A DNA stretch of 30,711 nt from an uncultured Actinomycetes bacterium (GCA_945957335.1 CAMFLJ010000005.1:1-30711), one strand, 5' to 3'. Positions 16,595 through 24,234 are shown, counted from the first letter of the stretch. Made by a program: numbers and translations. Notes: generated by a model from the sequence alone, not told the origin.

Positions 16595-17338
16595 TCAGTC
16601 CGGCAGCTGGTAGGTGTCGCGGTCGCTCTCCCGGGGCTGGCGACCGGTGCGCATCGGTGACAGCGGCGAGTCGACCAGCAGGAAGCGGCTCCACTCGGTG
16701 GAGTGCTCGACGGCGGTGGCCTGCCACGACACCAGCCCGGCGTCGCGGCCCTGGGCGGCCTCGGCCTCGCCCCACTGCTCCCAGCTGGGGATCGCCCACA
16801 GCAGGAGGACCTCGGAGTCGTTGCCCATGGCGGTGACCCACGCGCCGACCAGCTGCCAGCCGAACGCGCCGTAGGCAGGGGCGGCCTGCTCGCGCACCCG
16901 CTCGAGCATCTGCCACGCCGTGCCCTGGGGCACCTTCACGACCTCGTGGGCGTAGGTCTCGCCCCGCACGCCCTTGGCGCACAGCTCCTCGATGGTGTCG
17001 GTCCACGGCGCCGGCACCAGCACGCGGTCGACGCCGGACCGGCGGAACTGCGCGGCCCGCGCCCACCACGCGGCCAGGTCGGGGTCCTGCAGCGTGGGGT
17101 GGTTGAACTCGTGTCGGAACGAGGCGGCCAGGCCCGGGTAGCCGTCCTCCTCCCACAGGTTCACGACCTCGGGCCAGCGCCGCGTGGTGCCCACGGTGCC
17201 CCACACGCCGTAGCAGAGCTGGTGGCGCGACTCCTGGGCGATCGGCGACCAGTTCGCCGTCATGTGGTGCATGTAGTTGGCCCGGTTGTGCCCGATGATG
17301 TCGATGAACTCGTGGATGTAGACCTTGTCGTTGGCCAT
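16595..17338 (-). CDS. NIPSNAP-like protein with two dimeric alpha/beta-barrel repeats
   Basis: I do not recognise a specific function. The 247-residue product appears to contain two ferredoxin-like repeats. Repeat one begins VYIHEFIDIIGHNRANYMHH and continues to VVNLWEEDGYPGL. Repeat two begins TYAHEVVKVPQGTAWQMLER and continues to LLLWAIPSWEQWGEAEAAQ. The pattern of a short strand, long helix and a Trp-rich strand resembles NIPSNAP/EthD-type dimeric barrels, which bind small hydrophobic molecules or assist in catabolic steps. The ATG at 17338 is only 7 bases after the dioxygenase stop. The longer upstream frame is an overlap shadow. No signal peptide or membrane segment is seen. A role as accessory or cofactor-free enzyme acting on the operon's substrate is inference. 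Confidence 0.7.
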   Translation of the reverse strand: MANDKVYIHEFIDIIGHNRANYMHHMTANWSPIAQESRHQLCYGVWGTVGTTRRWPEVVNLWEEDGYPGLAASFRHEFNHPTLQDPDLAAWWARAAQFRRSGVDRVLVPAPWTDTIEELCAKGVRGETYAHEVVKVPQGTAWQMLERVREQAAPAYGAFGWQLVGAWVTAMGNDSEVLLLWAIPSWEQWGEAEAAQGRDAGLVSWQATAVEHSTEWSRFLLVDSPLSPMRTGRQPRESDRDTYQLPD

Positions 17339-17345
17339 CGGTGGG

Positions 17346-18149
17346 TCAGCGCTCCCGGGGGATCTCGATGCGGCCGACGGTGACGCGGTGCAGGTCGCGG
17401 GGCTGGCCGTCGGTGTCGCCCACGACACGGTGCTGCACGCAGCGGTTGTCCCACAGCAGCAGGTCGCCCGGCTGCCAGCGGTGGCGGTAGGTGTGCTCCA
17501 TGCGGGCCACCTCGGCGTAGAGCAGCTCGAGCAGGCCGTCGCTCTCCTCGGGGGTCCAGCCGTCGAGGTGCTTCACGTAGACGCCGTTGACGTGGAGCAC
17601 CTCGCGCCCGGTCTCGGGGTGCACGCCCACGACCGGGTGGACCGAGGTGATCTCGTCGAGGGTGAGGCCCTTCGACATCGCCAGCTGGGTGCCCTGGTGC
17701 AGCGCGCGCAGCGTGCGCAGCGTGGCCTTGAGGCCGTCGCTCAGGCCGTCGAAGGCGAGGTAGGCGTTGGCGAAGGCGGTGTCGCCGCCGTAGGGCGGGA
17801 TGGTGCGCCCGAGGAGGAGGCTGAGCGCCGGCGGCCGGGCGGCGTAGCTGAAGTCGGCGTGCCAGGTCTCGGTGAGGGGGTTGGGGTCGTAGATCCGGAT
17901 CATCTCCGGGTGGCCCTCGACCGGCTCGACGTAGGGGTGGGGCTCGATCGGGCCCCACCGCCGGGCGAACGCCACGTGCTGCTCGGGGGTGAGCTCGGCC
18001 TGGCCGCGGATGCAGATCACCAGGTGCTCGAGCAGGGCCTCGTGGAGGGCGACGAGCACCTCGTTGGACACCGGCTCGCGAAGGTCGAGGCCGGTCACCA
18101 CGGCGCCGAGCGACCCCGCCTGCTTGGCGATGTCGAGCGTCGAGATCAT
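17346..18149 (-). CDS. TauD/TfdA-family Fe(II)/2-oxoglutarate dioxygenase
   Basis: The 267-residue length is typical of TauD-family non-haem iron enzymes, which couple 2-oxoglutarate decarboxylation to hydroxylation of a substrate carbon. The facial triad is complete: H97-x-D99 in ETWHADFSY and the distal H240 in NRCVQHRVVGD. R251 and R255 in PRDLHRVTV lie where the family binds the 2-oxoglutarate carboxylate. The ATG at 18149 follows GAGGGGGT at good spacing; the frame continues upstream through the promoter region and is not coding there. It is the first gene of the seven-gene minus-strand block and diverges from an acyl-CoA synthetase. Known relatives act on sulfonates, phenoxyacids and other carboxylic or sulfonic acids; a carboxylic acid substrate fits its neighbours. 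Confidence 0.92.
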   Translation of the reverse strand: MISTLDIAKQAGSLGAVVTGLDLREPVSNEVLVALHEALLEHLVICIRGQAELTPEQHVAFARRWGPIEPHPYVEPVEGHPEMIRIYDPNPLTETWHADFSYAARPPALSLLLGRTIPPYGGDTAFANAYLAFDGLSDGLKATLRTLRALHQGTQLAMSKGLTLDEITSVHPVVGVHPETGREVLHVNGVYVKHLDGWTPEESDGLLELLYAEVARMEHTYRHRWQPGDLLLWDNRCVQHRVVGDTDGQPRDLHRVTVGRIEIPRER

Positions 18150-18209
18150 CGTGCGCACCCCCTCGGTGGCCACCCGGCGGGCCGACGGCGGCCCCGGGCG
18201 ATCCTTGCC

Positions 18210-18223
18210 ATCCTGGCTATGAT
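18210..18223. promoter_or_regulatory. Quasi-palindromic element in the TauD / acyl-CoA synthetase divergent region
   Basis: ATCCTGGCTATGAT (plus strand; ATCATAGCCAGGAT on minus) lies in the 125-base gap between the starts at 18149 (-) and 18275 (+). It contains TATGAT, a good -10-like hexamer in GC-rich DNA. It matches the elements at 21133-21146 and 28171-28184 at 10 or more of 14 positions. It is probably a shared operator or promoter core for these divergent units. Confidence 0.55.
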
Positions 18224-18274
18224 AGGCACCGGCGGCCAGGGGAACCGCCGGCCGCCGCACCACAGGGGGAAGCC

Positions 18275-19852
18275 GTGCTCGACGAGGTCCACCTGCCGCC
18301 CCACGCCGTGGCGCGCTGGGCCGCGGAGACCCCCGGCACCGTCGCCCTGCAGGAGGTCGGCGGCCGCTCGCTCACCTACGCCGAGCTGCACGAGGCCGCG
18401 CTCACGTGGGCCGACGCCTTCGAGCGCCACGACGTCACGGTCGGGGCGCACGTGGCCACGTTCCTGCCCTCGCGCGTCGAGGCGCAGCTGGCCATGCTCG
18501 GCCTGGCCTGGGTCGGTGCGGTGGAGGTGCCGATCAACGCCGCCCACCGCGGCGAGCTGCTGCGCCAGGCGCTGGAGCGCTCGGAGAGCACGGCGGTGGT
18601 GGTCGACGCATCGCTCGTCGGCGCGCTGGTCGAGGTGAGCGCCCACCTGCCCCTCCTGCGGCTCGTGGTGGTGGTCGACGGCGATGCCTCCGCCACCGTC
18701 CCGGGCCGCGCCGAGGTGGTCACGCTCGACGCCTTCCTCGACGGCGCCGGGCCCGAGCCCCGCCACCGCGGGCCGGTGGCCGACGACGTCGCCGCGCTGC
18801 TCTTCACCTCGGGCACCACCGGGCCCTCGAAGGCGGTCATCGCCCCTTGGGGGCTCATCTTCTCGATCTGGTCGTGGATCCCCGACGACGCCATCGCTCC
18901 CGGCGAGGGGCTCTACTGCTCGCTGCCGATGTTCCACAACAGCGGCCGCAGCGGCTTCACCAACTGCGTCGACCGCGGCGGCCGGTTCGTGTTCCGTGAG
19001 AAGTTCAGCGTCACCAACTTCTGGGACGACGTGCGCGCCACCGACTGCCGCATCGCCGCGCTGGTCGGCCCGCTCACCTCGCTGCTGTGGTCCGCTCCCC
19101 CGCAGCCCGACGACGCCGACAACCCGCTGCGCGGCGTGATCCTCGGCCCCATGATCCCGGCGATGGCCGAGTTCGAGGAGCGCTTCGGGGTGAGGGCGGC
19201 CACCTGCTACGGCCAGACCGAGTCGGGCTGCCCGATCACGACCGGCTGGGACCACGGCCCCTGGGCCAACTGCGGCAACACCCGCACGACGTGGCCCTTC
19301 AACGAGGTGCGCCTGGTCGACGACGACGACGTCGAGGTGCCCGTCGGCGAGATCGGCGAGATGGTCGTGCGGGCCGACGACCGCTGCGCCCTCAACCTCG
19401 GCTACCACAACGACCCCGAGGCCACCGCCGAGGCGTGGCGGGGTGGCTGGTTCCACACCGGTGACCTGTTCCGCCGTGACGCCGAGGGCTGGCACTACTT
19501 CGTCGACCGCGCCCGCGACAGCATCCGGCGCCGGGGAGAGAACATCTCGTCGTTCGAGGTGGAGGCCGTGCTCAACGCCCACCCCGACGCGGTGGAGGTG
19601 GCGGTCATCGGCGTGCGCACCGAACACGGCGACGACGAGGTGTTCGCCGCCGTGCAGGTGGCCGACCCCGCCTCGTTCGACCCGCTCGCCTTCCACTCCT
19701 GGGCGGCCGAGCGGCTGCCCCGCTTCATGGTGCCGCGCTACGTCGAGGCGTTCGCCGAGCTGCCCCGCAACCGCACGACGTCACGGGTGCTGAAGGCCGA
19801 CCTGCGCGCCCGCGGCGTCGCCGACACGACCTGGGACGCCACCACCCCCTGA
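18275..19852 (+). CDS. AMP-dependent acyl-CoA ligase (CaiC/FadD-like)
   Basis: This 525-residue ANL-superfamily ligase has LLFTSGTTGPSKAV (about residues 176-189), CYGQTESGCPIT, FHTGDLFRRD and RRRGENISSFEVE, all expected for acyl-adenylate then acyl-CoA formation. The C-terminal catalytic-lysine motif (usually TPTGKVLK) is NRTTSRVLK: the lysine position is R504 and the next lysine is K507. The change resembles the GR variants seen in some CaiC-like ligases. The GTG start follows AGGGGGA by 4 bases. It diverges from the TauD operon across 125 bases with a shared promoter-type element, so the two may be co-regulated. It converges on the amidohydrolase with an 8-base gap and no visible terminator. 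Confidence 0.9.
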   Translation: MLDEVHLPPHAVARWAAETPGTVALQEVGGRSLTYAELHEAALTWADAFERHDVTVGAHVATFLPSRVEAQLAMLGLAWVGAVEVPINAAHRGELLRQALERSESTAVVVDASLVGALVEVSAHLPLLRLVVVVDGDASATVPGRAEVVTLDAFLDGAGPEPRHRGPVADDVAALLFTSGTTGPSKAVIAPWGLIFSIWSWIPDDAIAPGEGLYCSLPMFHNSGRSGFTNCVDRGGRFVFREKFSVTNFWDDVRATDCRIAALVGPLTSLLWSAPPQPDDADNPLRGVILGPMIPAMAEFEERFGVRAATCYGQTESGCPITTGWDHGPWANCGNTRTTWPFNEVRLVDDDDVEVPVGEIGEMVVRADDRCALNLGYHNDPEATAEAWRGGWFHTGDLFRRDAEGWHYFVDRARDSIRRRGENISSFEVEAVLNAHPDAVEVAVIGVRTEHGDDEVFAAVQVADPASFDPLAFHSWAAERLPRFMVPRYVEAFAELPRNRTTSRVLKADLRARGVADTTWDATTP

Positions 19853-19860
19853 GGGACGGG

Positions 19861-21096
19861 TCAGGGCTCGAGGTCGAGGCCGAAGAGGGCGATGGCGTTG
19901 CCGCGCGCGAGCTTGCGGACCAGGCGGTCGTCGAGGTGGCCGAACTGCTCCGCCGCCGCCCGTCGCGAGTGCGGGAACGTGCCGTCCTGGTGGGGATAGT
20001 CGGTCTCGAACATCACGTTGTCCTCGCCGACGACGTCGAGCATCCGCACCCCGACCGGGTCCTTGAAGAAGCAGCTGTAGACGTTGGTCCGGTAGTAGGT
20101 CGAGGGCGGCTCGGGGCAGTGGGCCTTGCTGTCGCTCCAGCCCTTGTGGGTCTCCCAGACGTCGTCGACCCGCTCGAGCAGGTAGGGCAGCCAGCCGATC
20201 TGGGCCTCGGCGTACATGAGCTTCAGGCCGGGGAAGCGCACGAGCACGCCCGAGAGCAGGTAGTCGGTGAGCGACGCCACGCTGTTGCCGAAGATGATCG
20301 TGGCGTCGACGGCGGCGGGTGAGTCGTCGGAGGTGTGCGGCGTCCTGGTGCCCGACCCGATGTGCATGCACACGACCGTGCCGGTCTCCTCGCACGCGCG
20401 GAAGAACGGGTCCCAGTGCCCGGAGTGGATGCTGGGCAGGCCGAGGTAGGCGGGGATCTCGCTGAAGGCCACGGCCCGCACGCCCCGGGCGGCGTTGCGG
20501 CGCACCTCGGCGGCGGCGAGCTCGCCGTCCCAGAGCGGCACGAGGCACAGCGGGATGAGCCGGCCGCCGGTGCCGGCGCACCACTCGTCGACCATCCAGT
20601 CGTTGTAGGCCTCGACGCAGAGCTTCGCCAGCTCACGATCCTGGCCGCGGAGGAAGATCTGGCCGGCGAAGCGCGGGTAGTTCGGGAAGCACAGCTGGGC
20701 CTCGACGCCGTTCAGCGTCATGTCGTCGAGGCGCGCCTGCTGCTGCCAGCAGCCGGGGCGCATCTGCTCGAAGGTGACCCCGTCGAGCGTGATCTCCTCG
20801 GCCGGGTAGCCCGCCGCAGCGATGAGGCGCTTCACCGAGTAGAGGTGGTCCTCGTAGTGCCACCACGCCACCGGGTCGCCCTCGGTTCCGGGCGCCTCGA
20901 TGTAGCCGCCGCCCTGCAGGATCGGTGTGCCAGGGGGCAGCAGTTCGATGCGGGGGCCGACGTCGCGGTACTTCGCCGGCAGACGGTCGACCCAGATGCC
21001 CGGCGGTTCGACGAGGTGGGCGTCGACGTCGACGATCGGCGGGATGCGCTCGATCAGCGGGTGGGTGTCAGGCTGGGGGCTGTCCACCACGGCCAT
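19861..21096 (-). CDS. Metal-dependent amidohydrolase (ACMSD-like, amidohydrolase 2 family)
   Basis: The 411-residue product resembles the TIM-barrel amidohydrolase 2 family that includes ACMSD-type decarboxylases and hydrolases. The N-terminal metal site is DVDAHLVEP (D25, H27), in the D-x-H variant common in actinobacteria. Further marks are the mid-barrel VCMHIGSG His, EAQIGWLPYLLER and a C-terminal FETDYPHQDGTFP with the conserved metal-binding Asp. Reactions in this family include hydrolysis or non-oxidative decarboxylation and ring cleavage of aromatic or heterocyclic acids. The ATG at 21096 follows GGAGG. It is transcribed divergently from an acyl-CoA dehydrogenase pair, a neighbourhood also typical of catabolic clusters. 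The exact substrate is unknown. Confidence 0.87.
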   Translation of the reverse strand: MAVVDSPQPDTHPLIERIPPIVDVDAHLVEPPGIWVDRLPAKYRDVGPRIELLPPGTPILQGGGYIEAPGTEGDPVAWWHYEDHLYSVKRLIAAAGYPAEEITLDGVTFEQMRPGCWQQQARLDDMTLNGVEAQLCFPNYPRFAGQIFLRGQDRELAKLCVEAYNDWMVDEWCAGTGGRLIPLCLVPLWDGELAAAEVRRNAARGVRAVAFSEIPAYLGLPSIHSGHWDPFFRACEETGTVVCMHIGSGTRTPHTSDDSPAAVDATIIFGNSVASLTDYLLSGVLVRFPGLKLMYAEAQIGWLPYLLERVDDVWETHKGWSDSKAHCPEPPSTYYRTNVYSCFFKDPVGVRMLDVVGEDNVMFETDYPHQDGTFPHSRRAAAEQFGHLDDRLVRKLARGNAIALFGLDLEP

Positions 21097-21132
21097 CGGG
21101 TCCTCCGAGGGGTTCCGGCCCCGTCGGGGCTC

Positions 21133-21146
21133 AACATGGCCATGAT
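21133..21146. promoter_or_regulatory. Quasi-palindromic element in the amidohydrolase / acyl-CoA dehydrogenase divergent region
   Basis: AACATGGCCATGAT (minus strand ATCATGGCCATGTT) lies midway between the divergent starts at 21096 (-) and 21192 (+). It encloses the perfect 10-bp palindrome CATGGCCATG (21135-21144). It is the most symmetric of four related elements at divergent promoters in this window and the best single candidate for an operator core. Confidence 0.55.
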
Positions 21147-21191
21147 AAGCAGGTTGCGTCCGGCGGCTCCGGGGCCGGGCACCGAGGAGCA

Positions 21192-22364
21192 ATGGCCGAC
21201 TTCCGCTACCCGCCCGACTGCGAAGAGCTGCGTGCCGAGGTGCGCGCCTGGGTGGCGACGGCGATGGACGGGGCCGACGCGCACGCCGACCCGCACGACC
21301 TCACCGGCCTGGCCGAACCGTACGAGCGAGCGCTGCACCGGCAGGCGGGCGAGCGCGGGTGGCTGGCCATGGGCGGGCTGCGCCAGTCGATCTTCGACTT
21401 CGAGGTGGCCCGGGCCGACGCCCCTGTGATCGACACGGCCATGACGTTGGCCGGCTCGGTGATCACCCTGTTCGCGTCGGACATCCAGCGGCGTCAGGTG
21501 CTGGCGCGGATGCACAACGGCGAGGTCGAGGTGAGCATCGCCTACACCGAGCCCGGCGCCGGCAGCGACCTGACCGCCGTGGCCACGACGGCCCGGGCCG
21601 ACGGCGACGGCTGGGTGCTCGACGGCGTGAAGTCGCTGATCACCGGCCCCCACAAGGCCGACCTGGCCTGCGTGATCGCGGTGACCGACCCCGAGGTGGC
21701 GCCGCGCAGGGGCATGACCATGTTCCTGGTGCCGATGGATGCACCGGGCGTGTCCGTCGTGCGCACCCCGACGATGAACGGGTGGGACCTCGGCGAGATC
21801 CACCTCGACGGCGCCCGGTTGGCGGCCGACGCCGTGCTCGGTGAGGTCGGCAACGGATGGCGGCAGATGGCGCTGGCCATCGGCGCCGAGCGCTCGGGGG
21901 TGTTCCTGAACGGCTTCGCCCGCCACGCCCTCGACCTCCTCGTCGAGCACGTGCGCGGCGCTGTGCGCGACGGGCAGCCGCTGGCCGACGACCCGGTGGT
22001 GGTCGATCAGGTCGGGCGCCTCGAGGCGGCGTGGGCCGACGCCGAGCGGCTCAGCCGGCGGGCGCTGTGGGCCGCCACCACGGAGGGTGTCGAGCCCGAG
22101 CCCGCCATCGGCTCGATGGCCAAGGTCGTCTCCAGCGAGCTGCAGCAGGACATCGCCCGCACCGCCGTCGAGCTGGTCGGGCCCGAGGCGCTGACGTGGG
22201 GTCCGCTGTTCGGTGGTGGACCCTCCGACGGCCCGGCCGACCGGGGGCGCTTCGCCTACGAGGTGCTCGAGCGGGTGCACCCCACCATCGGGGCCGGGGC
22301 CAGCGAGGTGCAGCGCGACGCCATCGCCACCCTGGGCCTGCGCCTTCCCCGGAGGACCGTGTGA
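21192..22364 (+). CDS. Acyl-CoA dehydrogenase subunit, first of an overlapping pair
   Basis: The 390-residue product is an acyl-CoA dehydrogenase with YTEPGAGSDLTAV (about residues 118-130), DGVKSLITG, a C-terminal all-helical domain and the ending TIGAGASEVQRDAIA, the variant of the YEGTxEIQR motif without its Glu. It would introduce a 2,3 double bond in an acyl-CoA with FAD. Its stop overlaps the start of a second, shorter acyl-CoA dehydrogenase-like gene (TGATG), the arrangement known from actinobacterial heteromeric (alpha2beta2) enzymes of steroid and lipid side-chain degradation. The ATG at 21192 follows GAGGAG closely. The longer upstream frame crosses the divergent promoter and is not used. 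Substrate may be bulky, by analogy with such heteromers. Confidence 0.9.
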   Translation: MADFRYPPDCEELRAEVRAWVATAMDGADAHADPHDLTGLAEPYERALHRQAGERGWLAMGGLRQSIFDFEVARADAPVIDTAMTLAGSVITLFASDIQRRQVLARMHNGEVEVSIAYTEPGAGSDLTAVATTARADGDGWVLDGVKSLITGPHKADLACVIAVTDPEVAPRRGMTMFLVPMDAPGVSVVRTPTMNGWDLGEIHLDGARLAADAVLGEVGNGWRQMALAIGAERSGVFLNGFARHALDLLVEHVRGAVRDGQPLADDPVVVDQVGRLEAAWADAERLSRRALWAATTEGVEPEPAIGSMAKVVSSELQQDIARTAVELVGPEALTWGPLFGGGPSDGPADRGRFAYEVLERVHPTIGAGASEVQRDAIATLGLRLPRRTV

Positions 22365-23182
22365 TGGACCTCTCCCCCACCCCGTCGGGGCGCGTCGGTC
22401 GCTGGGTCGAGGCGGCCACTGCGAACGGCCGCGACGCCGGGCCGTGGACCTTCCACACCGAGGTGCTGCTCGACCTGCTCGGGTGGGACGGCTGCTCGCG
22501 CGCCACCGCCACCGGTGAGCACGACGACGGCCGGGCGCTCGTGGTGCCCGGCGCCCGCAGCAACGACGTGATGCTGGTCGGCGTCGGCCCCGCCACCGCC
22601 GCCGAGGTCGACCTGCGCCACGCCGCGGTCGAGGTCATCGACCGGCCGACCCTGGTCGACCCCACCACGTGCGAGGTGCGCTTCGGGCCCGACGCGGTGC
22701 GCCGGACCTGGAGCATCGACGTCGAGCGGGCCCACGCCGTCGCCGCCGCGGTGATGGCGGCCGACGCCGCGGGCGCAGCGGCCGCCGCGCTCGACGCCGC
22801 GCTGTCCCACGTGCGCGACCGCGAGCAGTACGGCGCGCCGCTGGCCACGCTCCAGGCCGTGCAGCACCGGGCCGCCGACATGGCCGTCGACGTGCGCCTG
22901 GCCACCGACGCCGTGCTCGACGCCGCCGGCGTGATCGACCGGGGCGAGCCCGACGAGCTCGTGCTGCTCGTGGCCGCCCATGCCAAGCTCGGCGTGGCGC
23001 GCAGCCAGAGCGTCACGGCGTCGGCCCACCAGCTGGCCGGTGGCCAGGGCATCCTCGGGTCGTCGCGGTTCCACCGCTGGCACCGCCGCACGACGGCCGC
23101 CGGCGTGCTCCTCGGCGACCAGCGCCACCACCGGGCCGTCGTCGGCCGGGCCGCCCTCGCCGGCCGCACCCGCTTCGCCTGA
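22364..23182 (+). CDS. Short acyl-CoA dehydrogenase-like partner subunit
   Basis: At 272 residues this is about 100 residues shorter than a normal acyl-CoA dehydrogenase. The N-terminal helical domain is missing. The first 125 residues correspond to a degenerate middle beta domain without a TEPxxGSD motif. The C-terminal helical domain is recognisable from the arrangement RDREQYGAPLATLQAVQHRAADM, AHAKLGVARSQSVTASAHQL and GGQGILG. It starts with the overlapping TGATG of its neighbour behind GGAGG, so it should be made in equal amounts and form a complex with it. By analogy with heteromeric enzymes of mycobacteria, one partner contributes catalytic residues and the other completes the FAD site. 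The extreme shortness is unusual, and the reading frame is intact. Confidence 0.8.
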   Translation: MDLSPTPSGRVGRWVEAATANGRDAGPWTFHTEVLLDLLGWDGCSRATATGEHDDGRALVVPGARSNDVMLVGVGPATAAEVDLRHAAVEVIDRPTLVDPTTCEVRFGPDAVRRTWSIDVERAHAVAAAVMAADAAGAAAAALDAALSHVRDREQYGAPLATLQAVQHRAADMAVDVRLATDAVLDAAGVIDRGEPDELVLLVAAHAKLGVARSQSVTASAHQLAGGQGILGSSRFHRWHRRTTAAGVLLGDQRHHRAVVGRAALAGRTRFA

Positions 23183-23216
23183 AGGCTGCCGAGCGCCGAC
23201 TCCACCCGCTGCAACT

Positions 23217-23272
23217 CCCGTTCTGGCCGAAGTCGCGTACCGCCGGCAGTCCGTGGGTTCTGCCAGAAAGGG
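23217..23272. terminator. Imperfect inverted repeat between convergent genes
   Basis: CCCGTTCTGGC (23217-23227) and GCCAGAAAGGG (23262-23272) pair over 11 positions with one mismatch around a 34-base loop that can fold further. It lies between the short acyl-CoA dehydrogenase (+) and the desaturase gene (-). A bidirectional terminator is likely. Confidence 0.45.
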
Positions 23273-23274
23273 GG

Positions 23275-24234
23275 TCAGGCGGGGCCGGGGAGGACCTCGG
23301 GCACGGTCCCTCCCGGAGGCTCGGCCCAGGGGGAGGCGACGCGCGCGAGGTAGCCCGTCGCGGGGACCTCGACGTCGCAGCCGTAGCTCTGGGGCCACTC
23401 GTCGGGCAGGTGGAGCGACCCGAAGACCCAGTCGAGGGCCGGGACCGATCCCGCGTAGTTGCAGTCCCAGCGGCCCGGGTCGGCGGTGTGGTGCCAGTGG
23501 TGGAAGAACGGAGTGGCGACGATCCACTCGAGCGGCCCGAGGCGGCAGTTCACGTTGGCGTGCAGGAGCAGGCCCTGGATCCGCCGCAGGGCGAAGACGC
23601 TCACCACCGCGGGCGGGCTCAGCCCGAGCAGCAGGATCGGGAGCGTGGTCGACGCGGCCGAGAACATGGCGTCGACCGGGTGCCACCGGCTCGGGGCCAG
23701 CCAGTCGAGCTGAGGTGCCGAGTGGTGGACCGCGTGGAACCGCCACAGGAACGGCACCTCGTGGCTCAGGCGGTGGCTCCAGTAGCCGCACATCTCGGCC
23801 ACGCAGAAGGCGGTCAGCCATCGGGCCCACCCCGGGAGCGAGCCGAGCTCCTCCGGCAGGGCGCTGGGCACCAGCGGGCCGACCACCGGTGCGAGCAACG
23901 CCACCACCACCGTGGCCGCGGCGGCCACGAGCACCTGGTCGATCACGAACGCCCCGGCATCGGTGGCCGCTCCCTCCCGCCGGTACGCCGGAGGCTGGGG
24001 GCGAAGCGGGCGCCAGCGCTCGAGCAGCGTGAAGCCGCCGCCGAGGACCACGAGGGCGAGGGCCACGTCGGGACGGAGGATGGCCGCGACGACGAAGAGC
24101 CCGGCGGCCCCGAGGAACGCCCAGGGCGAGCGCGGGAGGCTCACCCCGGGCAGGCGTGCGGCGACGCCCCGGGAAGCGGCCCGGAACGGGCGGACGAGCA
24201 CGACGCCGACATGTCGAAGCCAACCCAAGAGCAC
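23275..24234 (-). CDS. Membrane sterol desaturase / fatty acid hydroxylase family protein
   Basis: The three histidine boxes of the fatty acid hydroxylase superfamily are present: HRLSH (residues 154-158), HAVHH (167-171) and HHWHH (245-249), with extra His in RWHPVD and HANVN. They bind a di-iron centre facing the cytoplasm. Hydrophobic segments at about 38-52, 57-71, 98-118 and 195-217 should span the membrane. The family hydroxylates or desaturates sterols, fatty acids or carotenoids using O2. The start is uncertain: I prefer GTG at 24234, but an ATG at 24285 adds 17 residues with an unlikely composition and weak ribosome site. It stands alone, convergent with the acyl-CoA dehydrogenase pair. 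A link to the catabolic genes by first oxidation of a hydrocarbon skeleton is possible but unproven. Confidence 0.87.
   Translation of the reverse strand: MLLGWLRHVGVVLVRPFRAASRGVAARLPGVSLPRSPWAFLGAAGLFVVAAILRPDVALALVVLGGGFTLLERWRPLRPQPPAYRREGAATDAGAFVIDQVLVAAAATVVVALLAPVVGPLVPSALPEELGSLPGWARWLTAFCVAEMCGYWSHRLSHEVPFLWRFHAVHHSAPQLDWLAPSRWHPVDAMFSAASTTLPILLLGLSPPAVVSVFALRRIQGLLLHANVNCRLGPLEWIVATPFFHHWHHTADPGRWDCNYAGSVPALDWVFGSLHLPDEWPQSYGCDVEVPATGYLARVASPWAEPPGGTVPEVLPGPA

Noticed and set aside
13917..17204. A 1095-codon open frame covering the TPP enzyme and further upstream
   Set aside because: Only residues from the ATG at 15503 show TPP-enzyme motifs. The upstream part is Arg/Pro/Gly-rich shadow sequence antiparallel to codon structure of the real dehydrogenase and NIPSNAP-like genes. 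Not a fusion protein.
18201..18223. TTGCCA and TATGAT as a standard sigma-70-type promoter
   Set aside because: The two hexamers are only about 7 bases apart (18205-18210 and 18218-18223), far short of the usual 16-18. Only the TATGAT part is kept, as part of the shared element.
22364..23182. The short acyl-CoA dehydrogenase-like gene as a pseudogene
   Set aside because: Its frame is intact to a proper C-terminus, it has GGAGG and TGATG coupling, and its composition matches its neighbours. A reduced functional subunit is more likely.
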